Source: Candidatus Zixiibacteriota bacterium
GTDB lineage: Bacteria; Zixibacteria; MSB-5A5; GN15; JACZUZ01
Assembly: GCA_024280835.1 (NCBI GenBank)
Contig: JAJRPJ010000010.1
Coordinates: 186,001-250,000, forward strand
DNA: 64,000 nt
Reading direction: 5' to 3'
In this document: piece by piece, positions 44,979 through 53,835 of the stretch
Numbering within the stretch: the stretch's first letter is position 1
How the letters are laid out: every line of letters begins with the position of its first letter
Notes under the pieces: generated by a model
Databases searched by the model: none
What the model saw: the letters and a program-made list of their open reading frames with translations, nothing else
What the model was told of the DNA's origin: nothing
Translations under genes and position numbers: made by a program

Positions 44979-45040
44979 CTTTTGCTCAAAGTTAAGGTAT
45001 TGTTCAAAACTGCGTTCAAGATTACTCTTTTGCTCAAAGT
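44979..45040. repeat. Direct repeat upstream of the Rieske gene
   Basis: CTTTTGCTCAAAGT occurs exactly at 44979-44992 and 45027-45040, a 48-bp step, and each copy is followed by a diverged GTTC-containing stretch. The pair lies in the ccmF-Rieske spacer, immediately upstream of the Rieske start, and could be two operator sites or a duplicated segment. Confidence 0.6.
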
Positions 45041-45083
45041 AATGGTTTTTGTTCCCAAATGATACCTAAGAGTGAATTATTGG

Positions 45084-47405
45084 TTACCCCTTAAGTCGTT
45101 CTTTAGTTAATTGTTTTTCTCGGTTATTTGGGACAGCTGGACTGGAGGCTGTATGGGTCGTCGAATGCGAATCGGTTCTTTTGCCCGGTTTGATAGTCAG
45201 CGCCAGTCCACCGCCTAGGAATACTAACACTGAACCAATCCAAAGCAGAGAGATGAGGGGCTTTGTTGAAATCTCAACCGCCAAAACATCGGCCGACACC
45301 GAAGTTGCCATTTCTGGAACTAAGAAACCGCCACTAACAGCGAAGACTGTTCCGCCACGCGGAGCTTGTTCAAGAATCATTTCAATCGAGCCAGAGCTAT
45401 CAGGTAGAAAAGCTGGGTGAGTATGTAGCTCGCCCCCCACCATCGAAAGCGAAGGTCTCAGATCAAGCGTCTCAATTGTTTCGCCATACTGAGAACTCCG
45501 TCTGGCTTCAAGCACTGCGGTTAGTTTAGTCGCTGGACTGCTTGGTGACTTACGCAGAGCCTCGGTTCTCAGCAGGGTTAGTGAATATTCACCAATGTTA
45601 ACCTGCTCACCTTCAAGCAATTCAACTTTTCCAGATGGCATTGGAGGTGGGCCGATTCTCGAACCCAATGGCGAAATATAGACATCCATCCATAGCGACT
45701 TATCGATATATGGCTTGCGAACAACGCCAGCGTCTGGGTCTTTGTTGATGTGACGCAAACTTGCAACGAATGAACCCTTCTCATTTTCAGCTTCACCTAC
45801 ATTTTCAGAGACAGCTACCGCAAACGTAGTGTCAAGACCGAATGACTCATAGCCAGTGAATGTGAGTTGATAGGTTCCAAAAGCTACTTGGGGCTCGCCT
45901 TGTGTCAGTGTGAATTTTTCTCGTTGCTCCATGCCCGATGAGGCGGTTGCGCCGATTAGCGCCAAAGCCAAACCAATATGAATGATTGGAGCCGCTGGTA
46001 AACGACCTTGACTCATCACCACACGGAACTGCCAGAGATTGCTATACAGCGCCCAAATGCCCGAGGCGAGGATGGTAGCGTACCAGAGTGACTCCACGCC
46101 GATTCCAAATTTCATGACTAAAACAGAAACGATGAAAATGCCAAAGCCCGAGGCTAATCCTGCTCTATTGGTTATCCCCGATGTCCATTTGAAGAACGGG
46201 AATATTGCCAGCAACAATAATGTCAACAAGGCAATCGGTGTCATAGTCGCGATATAATATGAAATCTCCACCGCAGATGGGGTTTCTGTAAAGCGGGTTA
46301 ATAGTGGGGCGGAAGTTCCACCAAGTGTTAGTATGGCGCCGACAAAAAGCAACACCACGCCGAGCGTCACCATGTAGGCCATTGAACTAACAGACGAAGG
46401 CTTCTCAGGAGGTGTGACCTCTGGCCAGCGCATTGCGATTGCAATAACAGTCATGGCGCTGAAAAAGAGTAGTGAACCAATCAAGAAACTATTCAAGCCC
46501 AAGTCTACAAAGGAATGAACCGAGAAATCAGCCAAAACTCCAGAGCGTGTCAGGAATGTTCCATATAGCACAGAGAGAAAGGATAAGCTGACAGCTACAT
46601 AGGAAAATCTACGCATCCCAGCCCCGCCGCGTCTGAGCGCCAGCACATGTAATTGCGCTGTAAGCAAGAGCCAAGGTATCAGCGAAGCGTTCTCCACTGG
46701 ATCCCATGCCCAGTATCCGCCCCAACCGAGGACTTTGTAGGCCCAGTAGCCACCCATCATAAGTGATATACCAATTGTTAGCCAAGCGACAATTGTCCAG
46801 TTCCGCGAGGCGCTCTCCCAATTGGAGTAGTCCCGTGAAATAAGTGAAGACATGCCATAAGCAAATGGAACCGCCGCTGTGGCAAAACCGATGAACATTA
46901 TCGGTGGATGAATCGCCATCCAAAAATCTTGCAAGAGCGGATTCAATCCTGAACCATCGAGAGGAGCAACTGGCAAAATCTCAAAAGGAGATTTTTTGAT
47001 AAGGATTACAATCAAGGAAATGCCAACTAGTGAGACAATAGTCATCACACCATCGCGAAGTTTATCGTGACTACGAGTGAGAATCATACCGCAAACAGAG
47101 AGCATCGCCAGCCAAAGCAAGAATGTCCCAAGTTGTCCTGCCCAAAATGAAGAAATCAAAAACAAGAGAGGCAAGTCGCGTGAAGAGTATTGTGCGACAT
47201 AGCTGACAGAGAAGTCATGCGAAATAATTAAGTCAAACAATGCTGCAGTTGAGACAATGATTGCCACTGCTGAGACATTGTAGGCCAAACGAGCGTGTTT
47301 GCGGTACTGCGCCGCTCCTCTCCAGGCCAAGAGATAGAGGAATGTCGAGATAAAGAGCCCAATTGTCCCTATGTAGATTCCTAAGTCACCAATAGTCGCT
47401 ATCAT
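45084..47405 (-). CDS. ccmF: Cytochrome c maturation protein CcmF
   Basis: CcmF is the haem lyase that attaches haem to CXXCH motifs at the outer face of the inner membrane. The tryptophan-rich WWD domain is seen as 'LGWGGYWAWDPVENAS' (~residues 228-243), with 'HPPIMFIGF' and many membrane helices around it. Residues ~500-700 form a periplasmic beta domain. AGGAGGT lies before the ATG. Other Ccm factors are not in the window. Its place amid cytochrome genes agrees with the local load of haem proteins. Confidence 0.94.
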   Translation of the reverse strand: MIATIGDLGIYIGTIGLFISTFLYLLAWRGAAQYRKHARLAYNVSAVAIIVSTAALFDLIISHDFSVSYVAQYSSRDLPLLFLISSFWAGQLGTFLLWLAMLSVCGMILTRSHDKLRDGVMTIVSLVGISLIVILIKKSPFEILPVAPLDGSGLNPLLQDFWMAIHPPIMFIGFATAAVPFAYGMSSLISRDYSNWESASRNWTIVAWLTIGISLMMGGYWAYKVLGWGGYWAWDPVENASLIPWLLLTAQLHVLALRRGGAGMRRFSYVAVSLSFLSVLYGTFLTRSGVLADFSVHSFVDLGLNSFLIGSLLFFSAMTVIAIAMRWPEVTPPEKPSSVSSMAYMVTLGVVLLFVGAILTLGGTSAPLLTRFTETPSAVEISYYIATMTPIALLTLLLLAIFPFFKWTSGITNRAGLASGFGIFIVSVLVMKFGIGVESLWYATILASGIWALYSNLWQFRVVMSQGRLPAAPIIHIGLALALIGATASSGMEQREKFTLTQGEPQVAFGTYQLTFTGYESFGLDTTFAVAVSENVGEAENEKGSFVASLRHINKDPDAGVVRKPYIDKSLWMDVYISPLGSRIGPPPMPSGKVELLEGEQVNIGEYSLTLLRTEALRKSPSSPATKLTAVLEARRSSQYGETIETLDLRPSLSMVGGELHTHPAFLPDSSGSIEMILEQAPRGGTVFAVSGGFLVPEMATSVSADVLAVEISTKPLISLLWIGSVLVFLGGGLALTIKPGKRTDSHSTTHTASSPAVPNNREKQLTKERLKG

Positions 47406-47530
47406 AATTTCTACCTCCTAGTAAACTGCTCCAAGTACGCTGCTTTAAGTGAATAGTCTGTCACGGTAAATGTCTTGGGGCCCGTTTACTCGGCTTTCTG
47501 TTACTCATATTTGAGTTACTGGCATTTGAG

Positions 47531-48202
47531 TTATTTGGTGTCCGTCGCTTTTGGGCGAAGGTGCTTGATTTTGTCCCAAGCTTGGTCAAAGTCGAAACCA
47601 GCTGTTTTGCCGTCGGCAAGTTTGTAGCGTGTCGTATCCCAGAATGGACTTTCGTCATTATGACAATTGAGACACATCTTCTTTGGCTCAGGATTCAAAC
47701 CTTTACTAACAGCCAGATCATGATCTTTCATGATTTTCTTTTTCTTATAGTCCCCGCCAGCAAAATGACAGCTCTCACAACCGACACTCTCTTCAACTGT
47801 TAGTCGCGCTTTGCCTGTGGATTTCTTGACAGCTATATTAGTAGCCATAGTCTCGGTGAAATTGTAAGCAGTGCTATGACACTTGAGACATTTGCCACTT
47901 TTTTGCGGGTCCTCGACACCAGCTTCTTTGGCGGCTTTGAGACCGTCTTCGGATGCCAAAGTCTCGAAGGCTTTGGAGTGCTTTGAATCCAGCCAGATCG
48001 AATACTGTGAGCCAGCTTGTTTGCTTTTGTGGCACATCTTACACTTCTTTGCGCCAACAAAATCATGAAGCGCTTCCGCTTTTTCGTCGGCGGTGGCTGT
48101 TGTCAACAAAGTCCCACAAGCGAAAACTATCGCCGCGATTGTAATGGCGATAATATTGCGGCTTTGATGAGTAAATCTGTGATTCGTAGATGAATTTGAC
48201 AT
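47531..48202 (-). CDS. Tetrahaem cytochrome c (c554-like)
   Basis: A signal-like segment (~17-38) is followed by four CXXCH motifs (CKMCH, CLKCH, CESCH, CLNCH). The spacing, and the pattern 'GAKKCKMCHKSKQAGSQY' with 'TVEESVGCESCH', fits the cytochrome c554/c' family of periplasmic electron carriers. The protein is Lys-rich, giving a basic surface. AAGGAG lies 8 nt before the ATG. It is the second gene of the locus, after the Rrf2 regulator. Confidence 0.88.
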   Translation of the reverse strand: MSNSSTNHRFTHQSRNIIAITIAAIVFACGTLLTTATADEKAEALHDFVGAKKCKMCHKSKQAGSQYSIWLDSKHSKAFETLASEDGLKAAKEAGVEDPQKSGKCLKCHSTAYNFTETMATNIAVKKSTGKARLTVEESVGCESCHFAGGDYKKKKIMKDHDLAVSKGLNPEPKKMCLNCHNDESPFWDTTRYKLADGKTAGFDFDQAWDKIKHLRPKATDTK

Positions 48203-48223
48203 TTTCGACTCTCCTTATAAAAT

Positions 48224-48236
48224 CTACAACATGTAG
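48224..48236. promoter_or_regulatory. Short palindrome between rrf2 and the c554-like gene
   Basis: CTACAACATGTAG is a 5-bp dyad with a 3-nt centre in the 48-bp spacer before the tetrahaem cytochrome. It could be an Rrf2 operator, but it is short and does not match a known Rrf2 consensus. Confidence 0.3.
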
Positions 48237-48250
48237 GTTACTTGTCGTTA

Positions 48251-48724
48251 CTATATCTTCTGTGTCTGTTCGCTATCTGAACTCTTGTTTTCTTGTTTTT
48301 CGAGGGCAAGTTTGGCGATGATAATTTTTGATAATTCTGTCAGTGTCAATTCTTGAGACTTCTTGATGGCGTCCTTTTTGAACCGTACCCATGAGTCATG
48401 CAGGGCGCAGGGGGTCTCGTCAGTACATTTTTTCAAACCCATGACACATTGCTCTTCAAGGACTGTCAGGCTGTCAATCGCTGCAAGAATGCGATACAGA
48501 GTTATTTTAGATGGGTCGACCGCCAGCGAGAATCCGCCTGTCGGGCCTTTTGATGACTTTACAAAGCGCTTCTTAACCAATTGGCTCAGTAACTTGCCAA
48601 GAAAATATTCAGGTATAGAAAGTGTCTTAGCAAGGTCACGGACTTTAATTGTTGCATCCTTAGGAGCTGATGCGAGAAAAGCCAAGGCTTCGAGTGAGTA
48701 TGTAGTTGCCTGTGAATAGATCAT
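48251..48724 (-). CDS. Rrf2-family regulator with three-cysteine cluster motif
   Basis: The N-terminal winged helix-turn-helix ('KVRDLAKTLSIPEYFLGKLLSQLVKKRFVKSSKGPTGGF') is diagnostic. Three Cys in 'CVMGLKKCTDETPC' match the [Fe-S] ligands of IscR/NsrR/RsrR. Such proteins sense NO, redox or cluster supply. As first gene of the minus-strand cytochrome locus it probably controls it in cis. It has a good promoter at 48811-48839. Confidence 0.93.
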   Translation of the reverse strand: MIYSQATTYSLEALAFLASAPKDATIKVRDLAKTLSIPEYFLGKLLSQLVKKRFVKSSKGPTGGFSLAVDPSKITLYRILAAIDSLTVLEEQCVMGLKKCTDETPCALHDSWVRFKKDAIKKSQELTLTELSKIIIAKLALEKQENKSSDSEQTQKI

Positions 48725-48810
48725 GTTCGGCTCTTTTTTCTTATCGTCTTCTCAGTCAATACTTTCTTAGTTAACAAAGCCATAGTGGAGTTTACGACTT
48801 AGTTATCGGC

Positions 48811-48839
48811 AACTTATCCGCCGTTTATACTAATGTCAA
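48811..48839 (-). promoter_or_regulatory. Promoter of the rrf2-cytochrome locus
   Basis: On the minus strand a perfect TTGACA (48834-48839) is 17 bp from TAAGTT (48811-48816). The -10 is weak, as is common for regulated promoters. It sits ~87 bp before the rrf2 start codon, in the divergent 550-bp spacer 48725-49278. Confidence 0.55.
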
Positions 48840-48922
48840 CCTTCTTAGGTCTGTTTTTTGAAAAAAAACGCACAAAATATATAATGGCAAGTGTCAGAAT
48901 AGCTTACCTAATTGTGATTTGA

Positions 48923-48938
48923 TGGCACATTGCCAGCA
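48923..48938 (+). promoter_or_regulatory. Possible sigma-54 site or palindrome
   Basis: TGGCACATTGCCAGCA has the sigma-54 -24 box TGGCAC and a GC at the right distance for -12, but TT before the GC is replaced by CA. The same bases form a TGGCA-CAT-TGCCA dyad, so a repressor or activator site is an equal reading. It lies ~340 bp before the sensor kinase. Confidence 0.25.
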
Positions 48939-49134
48939 AGAGAGTTTGTCCATATCGAGTTAGCCTCGTGTTGCGTTGCGATTTTGGGCGAGATTTTCTT
49001 ATTTATGAGAAAATTGCAAGGAATAGGGGCTTTGAATGTGTCAAGACTACTATTAACGCAGAAACTTTGTAAGATTGTTGTCAAAGTGACTCACCGACTT
49101 TTTGGTTGAGTTAGCAATGAGCGTTGAATGATTT

Positions 49135-49143
49135 TGTTATAAT
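49135..49143 (+). promoter_or_regulatory. Extended -10 promoter element for the sensor kinase
   Basis: TGTTATAAT is a perfect extended -10 (TGnTATAAT) with no good -35 box, ~136 bp upstream of the kinase ATG. Extended -10 promoters can do without a -35. Confidence 0.5.
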
Positions 49144-49278
49144 GGATTTCTTACTATCATGTTCTCAAGGCTTTCGTGGCCATCAATGTGAAGTAGATTA
49201 ACAACAAGTTGATCACAGTTTCTGTAAGAGCCAATAGTAGACTAGCAAGATTGATGTTCTGTTGGAAGCAATTTCTTA

Positions 49279-51294
49279 ATGGATAGACAAGACAAAATAC
49301 CAGATAACCCGCAGCCGCCAAGAGATTTTTCTCGAGAGCGCAAATTGTTGATGCGTCTGGTTATGCGCACCACAATTGTCCTCGCTGGTGTTTTTGTTGT
49401 TCTGCTCATTGGTGTGGGATTGGTAATAGATCACGCTTACGTAGAGCGGAATGAAGTGGTGATGCGTCACGAGGTCTCGAATATGAAAAGTATCATCGAG
49501 AGTATCATGGAGGCGCCGTCGAAACTCAAGCGCGATAGGGTAGAGGCCTATCTCAATGGCATGTCGGGAAATGCTCAAATGGCAAACATTCGCGTCTTTT
49601 CAACGGACACAGTGATTGCCTTCTCGTCAGACACGCTTGAAGTAGGACGAAAGTTAGATCTAACTGTCGAGGATGGATGTTCCGATTGCCATGCTAATGA
49701 TTTGAAACTTGCCGAAGGTGAGCGCATCTACGCTGGCGTCAACGGCGAACGACTATACCATTTTACTCGACCAATGGTGAATAGAAAAGTTTGCCAAGAG
49801 TGTCATGACGCTGGAGATGTGATCCGTGGAATTATTGTGACTGATTTCTCATTGTCGGAACTTGATACATCAATAGCTTCAACTCGGCGTCTCTTGATTA
49901 TCTTGCTTTCGATCGTTTTTGTTCTCTTAGTTGCGTCAATCTTGATTTGGCTGAGGCGCTCACTCTACCGGCCATTGCTAGGTATTGCTGAACGACTGTC
50001 TGCAATCGCCTCGGGTGACTTTCTCTCAGAACCAAATTCGTCGAAAATCTCTAACAGAATTGGAGTCAACGATAATGTGTTAGGGGTTCTAAATGAGCAT
50101 ATCGAGAAAATGTCTGTAGATTTGCAAGGCTCATATGAACGCTTAGAAACGGCAGTTACTGAGAGAACGCAATCGTTACGTCATTCGCAAACTGAACTGC
50201 TTGCCGAGAAAGACAAGCTAAAGCTAATCTTTGATAATTCCCCTGAAGCAATAATCGGTGTCTCGGAGGATGGCACAGTACAGTTTGCAAACGAGCGGGT
50301 TGCTCAACATGTAGGTCTCAGGGTTCCCAAAATCATTGGCTCGATGGTAAATGATAGCGCTGTTTTGTCCCAAATAGTTGGTGGCGATGTTGTCAGCCGA
50401 GCTTGGAGACAATCTGGTGGCGCAGATAGCGTTTCAGGAGTTGAGAGTTATCTGGATGCAGAAGAAATCGAGAAAATATTTGAGGTTCAGGCGCGAATTA
50501 TTAACCCCGAGGGCGAGGAGCCAATGTTATTGGTGATGTTTGTCGATGGGACAATCAAACGGAAGGTGGAAGAGAATTTGCAGCGCCACGAGCGATTGGC
50601 CTCACTAGGACAACTTGCCGCTGGGGTCGCGCATGAGGTAGGCAATCCATTGTCGGCGATTTCGTCTGTCGCTCAGTTGATGCGCACAAATCCAAATCCC
50701 GAAACAACATCACACAATCTCGACCTAATTAGTTATCATATTAAACGTATCAGCGGTATTGTGCGTGGTCTTTCAGACTTCGCTCGCCGACCCACTGATG
50801 AGATAATAGAAGTAAGGATTAGTACAATTGTCTCAGATGCGCTAGAGATAACCACTTATGATCATCGCGCTAAGAATGTTAGATTCTCGCACGATTTCGC
50901 CAAGGAGGAAAAAATCCTTAGCGTGCCTCGGGATCAGTTGATGCAGGCGATGTTAAATATTATGATGAACGCGTTGGATGCAACTTCCGATGTCGAGGAT
51001 CCAGTTATCAAAGTTGTCACCAAGCAAACTAATAATGAAATGACGATAATTGTTTCAGACAATGGTTGTGGAATGTCCTCTGATACTAAGAGGCATATAT
51101 TCGAGCCATTCTATACAACCAAGGGCGAAGGCAAAGGCACAGGACTAGGCATGTTTATTACACATAGGATAATCACCCAAATGGGTGGTAGCTTGAATGT
51201 CGAGAGTTCGGTAGGAGTCGGAACAACTTTTACAATTGTGCTCGACACCGACAAGCTCAACACCAACAAGCTCAACATCGAGAAATCATCATGA
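49279..51294 (+). CDS. Sensor histidine kinase with two periplasmic haem c motifs
   Basis: Two membrane helices (~30-50 and ~204-226) enclose a ~150-residue periplasmic domain with two CXXCH motifs, CSDCH at 134-138 and CQECH at 172-176. A HAMP linker, a coiled coil, a PAS domain (~312-430), a HisKA domain with the phospho-acceptor His452 ('AHEVGNPLSA') and an HATPase domain ('DNGCGM', 'GKGTGLGMF') follow. The CXXCH pair implies covalent haem and thus sensing of redox, O2, NO or cytochrome state (inference). The stop overlaps the next gene by four bases, marking a two-component pair, and it is divergent from the cytochrome locus. Confidence 0.92.
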   Translation: MDRQDKIPDNPQPPRDFSRERKLLMRLVMRTTIVLAGVFVVLLIGVGLVIDHAYVERNEVVMRHEVSNMKSIIESIMEAPSKLKRDRVEAYLNGMSGNAQMANIRVFSTDTVIAFSSDTLEVGRKLDLTVEDGCSDCHANDLKLAEGERIYAGVNGERLYHFTRPMVNRKVCQECHDAGDVIRGIIVTDFSLSELDTSIASTRRLLIILLSIVFVLLVASILIWLRRSLYRPLLGIAERLSAIASGDFLSEPNSSKISNRIGVNDNVLGVLNEHIEKMSVDLQGSYERLETAVTERTQSLRHSQTELLAEKDKLKLIFDNSPEAIIGVSEDGTVQFANERVAQHVGLRVPKIIGSMVNDSAVLSQIVGGDVVSRAWRQSGGADSVSGVESYLDAEEIEKIFEVQARIINPEGEEPMLLVMFVDGTIKRKVEENLQRHERLASLGQLAAGVAHEVGNPLSAISSVAQLMRTNPNPETTSHNLDLISYHIKRISGIVRGLSDFARRPTDEIIEVRISTIVSDALEITTYDHRAKNVRFSHDFAKEEKILSVPRDQLMQAMLNIMMNALDATSDVEDPVIKVVTKQTNNEMTIIVSDNGCGMSSDTKRHIFEPFYTTKGEGKGTGLGMFITHRIITQMGGSLNVESSVGVGTTFTIVLDTDKLNTNKLNIEKSS

Positions 51295-52637
51295 CCAAGA
51301 GCGACCCCAAAGCAGCTAATTCGACAACCCTGTTAATAGTTGATGATGAGCGTGATTTGCGTGAACCACTAGCTAAATACTTGAGTTCGGTTGGCTATAA
51401 GACTTTCACTGCTAGTGACGGTGTTGAGGCTCTGGATGCAATTGCCAACAATGAGATAGACATTGTCCTGACTGATGTTCGCATGCCACGTATGTCTGGT
51501 ATTGACTTATTGAAGAACATCCGCAAGCGCAATTTGAATATTGAGGTTTTTGTTTTTACTGCCTACGGCACTGTTGAAACAGCAGTTGATGCCATACGCT
51601 CAGGCGCGGTTGATTACTTGTTGAAGCCTGTTATCTTCGAAGACATTCGCAATAAACTAGAAACCCATCTCAAGCGCGATGAAGAGTCTGGTGCCGAAGG
51701 TGTCTCGGCAATTATTGGTGATAGTCCTCAAATCAGATCCCTCAAAGAGCTGATACTGCAAGTTGCTGGTTCGGAATCGATGGCGGTGATTTACGGAGAA
51801 AGTGGTTCAGGTAAAGAACTCATCGCCCGCGCCCTACATACTGAGTCTCCCAGGCGTGATGGCCCATTCGTTGCAGTTAACTGTGCGGCAGTGCCAGAAC
51901 AATTGTTGGAGTCAGAGTTTTTTGGCCATGTCCGTGGGGCTTTCACAGGCGCTGTGCGTGATAAGAAAGGATTTTTTCAGCTCGCACAAAACGGAACCTT
52001 GTTACTCGATGAAATCGCCGATTTGCCACTAGCGATGCAAGCGAAGTTGCTCCGTGCTCTTGAGTCCCGCGAGGTCTATCCCGTCGGTGGCGGAACACCA
52101 ATATCGCTTAATGCCAGAGTGATAGCCGCAACAGGTAGGCCACTTGAGGAAGAAGTCAAAAAGGGCGCCTTTAGGTCTGATTTGTATTATCGAATTGCAG
52201 TGATTGAAGTCAAAGCGCCTTCTCTGCGCGAGCGCCCCGGAGACATTCCCGAGCTGGTTGGACATTTCTTACGCATACTCAGAGGTCGTGGCGCTACGAA
52301 TGTTTCGGTTTTTGCCAAGGACGCGCTTGATGCTCTATGTAGTTACAGTTGGCCTGGGAATGTGCGTGAGTTGCGAAATGTAATCGAACGATCTGTGATT
52401 CTGTCAAGAAACGCGCAAGTCGAGTTGGTTGACCTACCTGAACATTTGATTAGCGCCAGTGGAAATGACGGGTCGGTTGATGGAAATCTACGCGATGCGC
52501 GGCGAACTTTCGAAAAAGATATGATTCTCAAAACTATTGCTAGCTGCGATAACGACAAGAAACTAGCGGCGAAGCTTTTGGGTATAGGGCTCTCATCCCT
52601 CTATCGCAAAATGGAAGAACTAGGCATAGAAGGCTAG
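51291..52637 (+). CDS. NtrC-family sigma-54 response regulator
   Basis: A receiver domain has phospho-acceptor D62 ('VLTDVRMP') and Lys in 'LLKPV'. The AAA+ domain has Walker A 'GESGSGKE' and the sigma-54 contact loop 'GAFTGA'. A Fis-type helix-turn-helix ('DKKLAAKLLGIGLSSLYRKM') ends the protein. It activates sigma-54 RNA polymerase. Coupled to the haem-motif kinase, its targets are probably respiratory genes nearby, but no strong -24/-12 promoter was found in the locus. Confidence 0.96.
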   Translation: MTKSDPKAANSTTLLIVDDERDLREPLAKYLSSVGYKTFTASDGVEALDAIANNEIDIVLTDVRMPRMSGIDLLKNIRKRNLNIEVFVFTAYGTVETAVDAIRSGAVDYLLKPVIFEDIRNKLETHLKRDEESGAEGVSAIIGDSPQIRSLKELILQVAGSESMAVIYGESGSGKELIARALHTESPRRDGPFVAVNCAAVPEQLLESEFFGHVRGAFTGAVRDKKGFFQLAQNGTLLLDEIADLPLAMQAKLLRALESREVYPVGGGTPISLNARVIAATGRPLEEEVKKGAFRSDLYYRIAVIEVKAPSLRERPGDIPELVGHFLRILRGRGATNVSVFAKDALDALCSYSWPGNVRELRNVIERSVILSRNAQVELVDLPEHLISASGNDGSVDGNLRDARRTFEKDMILKTIASCDNDKKLAAKLLGIGLSSLYRKMEELGIEG

Positions 52638-52679
52638 CAAACACGATCCAATATAATACAACCCAATACGCCATAACTC

Positions 52680-52862
52680 GGGCTTGTTGATAAAGTCCGA
52701 AACCGTTGCGTTGGGTCTTGCAACGGCGTTTTTTGCCGTTGTGTTTCTGACACCCAGTGGTTGTGACCCGATGCTTTCTCTTTAAGCGAGTGTCAGGTCA
52801 CAATTTTCAAAAAGCGAAAATCAAGACCTGACACAACTCAGTGGGACTTTATAAACAAGCCC
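52680..52862. repeat. Dispersed non-coding repeat, copy 2 (complementary ends)
   Basis: This 183-bp copy begins GGGCTTGTTGATAAAGTCC (52680-52698) and ends GGGACTTTATAAACAAGCCC (52843-52862), which are complementary terminal repeats. Inside is a hairpin, GTGTCAGGTC...GACCTGACAC with ATTTTC/GAAAAT, and the 'AACCGTTGCGTTGGGTCTTG' block shared with copy 1 at 2795-2995. It lies between the NtrC-type gene and the tRNA-Gln terminator. It has no coding capacity, like a MITE or a mobilisable REP element. Confidence 0.85.
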
Positions 52863-52945
52863 AGATAGACCAGATCCCCAATATCCTCTGGGTATCCTCT
52901 AAAGTGTAGAAAAGTATTCTCCAGCAGAATAGCGGAGAAGAGGTT

Positions 52946-52965
52946 AAAAAGGGGACAACGTCCCC
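52946..52965 (-). terminator. Terminator of tRNA-Gln
   Basis: GGGGAC and GTCCCC form a tight 6-bp hairpin with an AAC loop (plus-strand view), followed on the minus strand by five Ts. It begins one base after the tRNA 3' end. Confidence 0.85.
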
Positions 52966-52966
52966 T

Positions 52967-53037
52967 CTGGCGAGCAGGGAGTCGAACCCCGATTGGAGGA
53001 ACCAGAATCCTCTGTCCTGCCATTAGACGACCCGCCA
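52967..53037 (-). tRNA. tRNA-Gln (CTG anticodon)
   Basis: The 71-nt minus-strand sequence has acceptor TGGCGGG pairing with CTCGCCA and discriminator G, typical of tRNA-Gln. The anticodon loop TTCTGGT contains CTG (plus strand 53003-53005), reading CAG. The T-arm GGTTCGACTCC and the D-arm are normal. The CCA tail is not encoded, unlike the tRNA-Ser of this window. Confidence 0.95.
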
Positions 53038-53087
53038 TTAGTTGAAGATAGGGATGATCAATTGTGTGATAGACACCCAATTGGTCA

Positions 53088-53113
53088 GGCGCTAAAATAG
53101 GTTTTTTAGCGCC
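53088..53113. repeat. Perfect 10-bp inverted repeat
   Basis: GGCGCTAAAA and TTTTAGCGCC flank a 6-nt loop between tRNA-Gln and the thiamine pyrophosphokinase gene. A second small hairpin (ACCAGC/GCTGGT, near 53149-53162) lies directly after that gene. They may end its transcript, though neither has a proper T run. Confidence 0.55.
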
Positions 53114-53163
53114 AAAGTCAAATCTGGCTTTTTCACAGCATTTTCACCAGCAAAAGCTGGTTG

Positions 53164-53835
53164 TTAGGGTTTAGTTTCAGTTGAGCTATGACGCATAAAA
53201 ACCAGCGACGAACCTTGAATCGATATCTCGCAAGAGCTTCCTAGGAGTTTATTGCTGTGCCCAGTTGTTTCTCCGCGCTTGATGATTGTGTCAGTAGCAG
53301 GGTAGCGGACGCCAGCGGCGCTGAGGCGAATCTGTGCATCGAGAGCGACAATACTGATGACTTCACTTGGGACTCCAATGAGCTTGATGGCTTTGTCCTT
53401 GATAAACCAGATACGCTCGGTGGCGCTTTGGCAAAGTACCTCGGTATCTGGGCAGAGGTCTGCGGCTCGTTGCAAGAGCATCAGGTTGCCGAGAACTTGG
53501 TCAGTTGCTGGTCCACCGCTGTAACCGCAAAGCGCGACTTTTTCAGCTCCGCGAGTGAGAGCCAATTCTATAGCCAACTCGCCGTCTGTCTTGTCCTTAT
53601 CTGTGTCAAATGTGATTATCTCACCAGTGTAATCGTCATTTGGGGCAGAGCTAGAGTCAAAATCAGCCAACACAATATCAGGATTCAATCTCAGTCGCTC
53701 AAATAGTGACCGTCCGCCATCGACAGCAATCGTACAATCGGCCTTTTCAATGAGATGGCGATAAAACGAATCTTCCTCGGCAGGATATCCGCCATTGAGA
53801 AAAATCGCATATTGAGGGCTAGAGATTTGAGACAT
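53164..53835 (-). CDS. Thiamine pyrophosphokinase
   Basis: The enzyme makes thiamine diphosphate from thiamine and ATP. Family motifs are present: 'TIAVDGG', 'PDIVLADFDS', 'FDTDKDKTDGELAIELAL' and 'GGPATDQVLGNL'. The C-terminal beta domain with 'GVRYPAT' is present too. Length of 223 is normal. It is divergent from the PGK-like gene. No TPP riboswitch is recognisable upstream. Confidence 0.9.
   Translation of the reverse strand: MSQISSPQYAIFLNGGYPAEEDSFYRHLIEKADCTIAVDGGRSLFERLRLNPDIVLADFDSSSAPNDDYTGEIITFDTDKDKTDGELAIELALTRGAEKVALCGYSGGPATDQVLGNLMLLQRAADLCPDTEVLCQSATERIWFIKDKAIKLIGVPSEVISIVALDAQIRLSAAGVRYPATDTIIKRGETTGHSNKLLGSSCEISIQGSSLVFMRHSSTETKP

Noticed and set aside
48790-48839. Sigma-28-like GCCGATAA on the minus strand before rrf2
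   Set aside because: The TAAA box is only 13 bp away instead of 15, and the sigma-70 reading TTGACA-N17 fits better.
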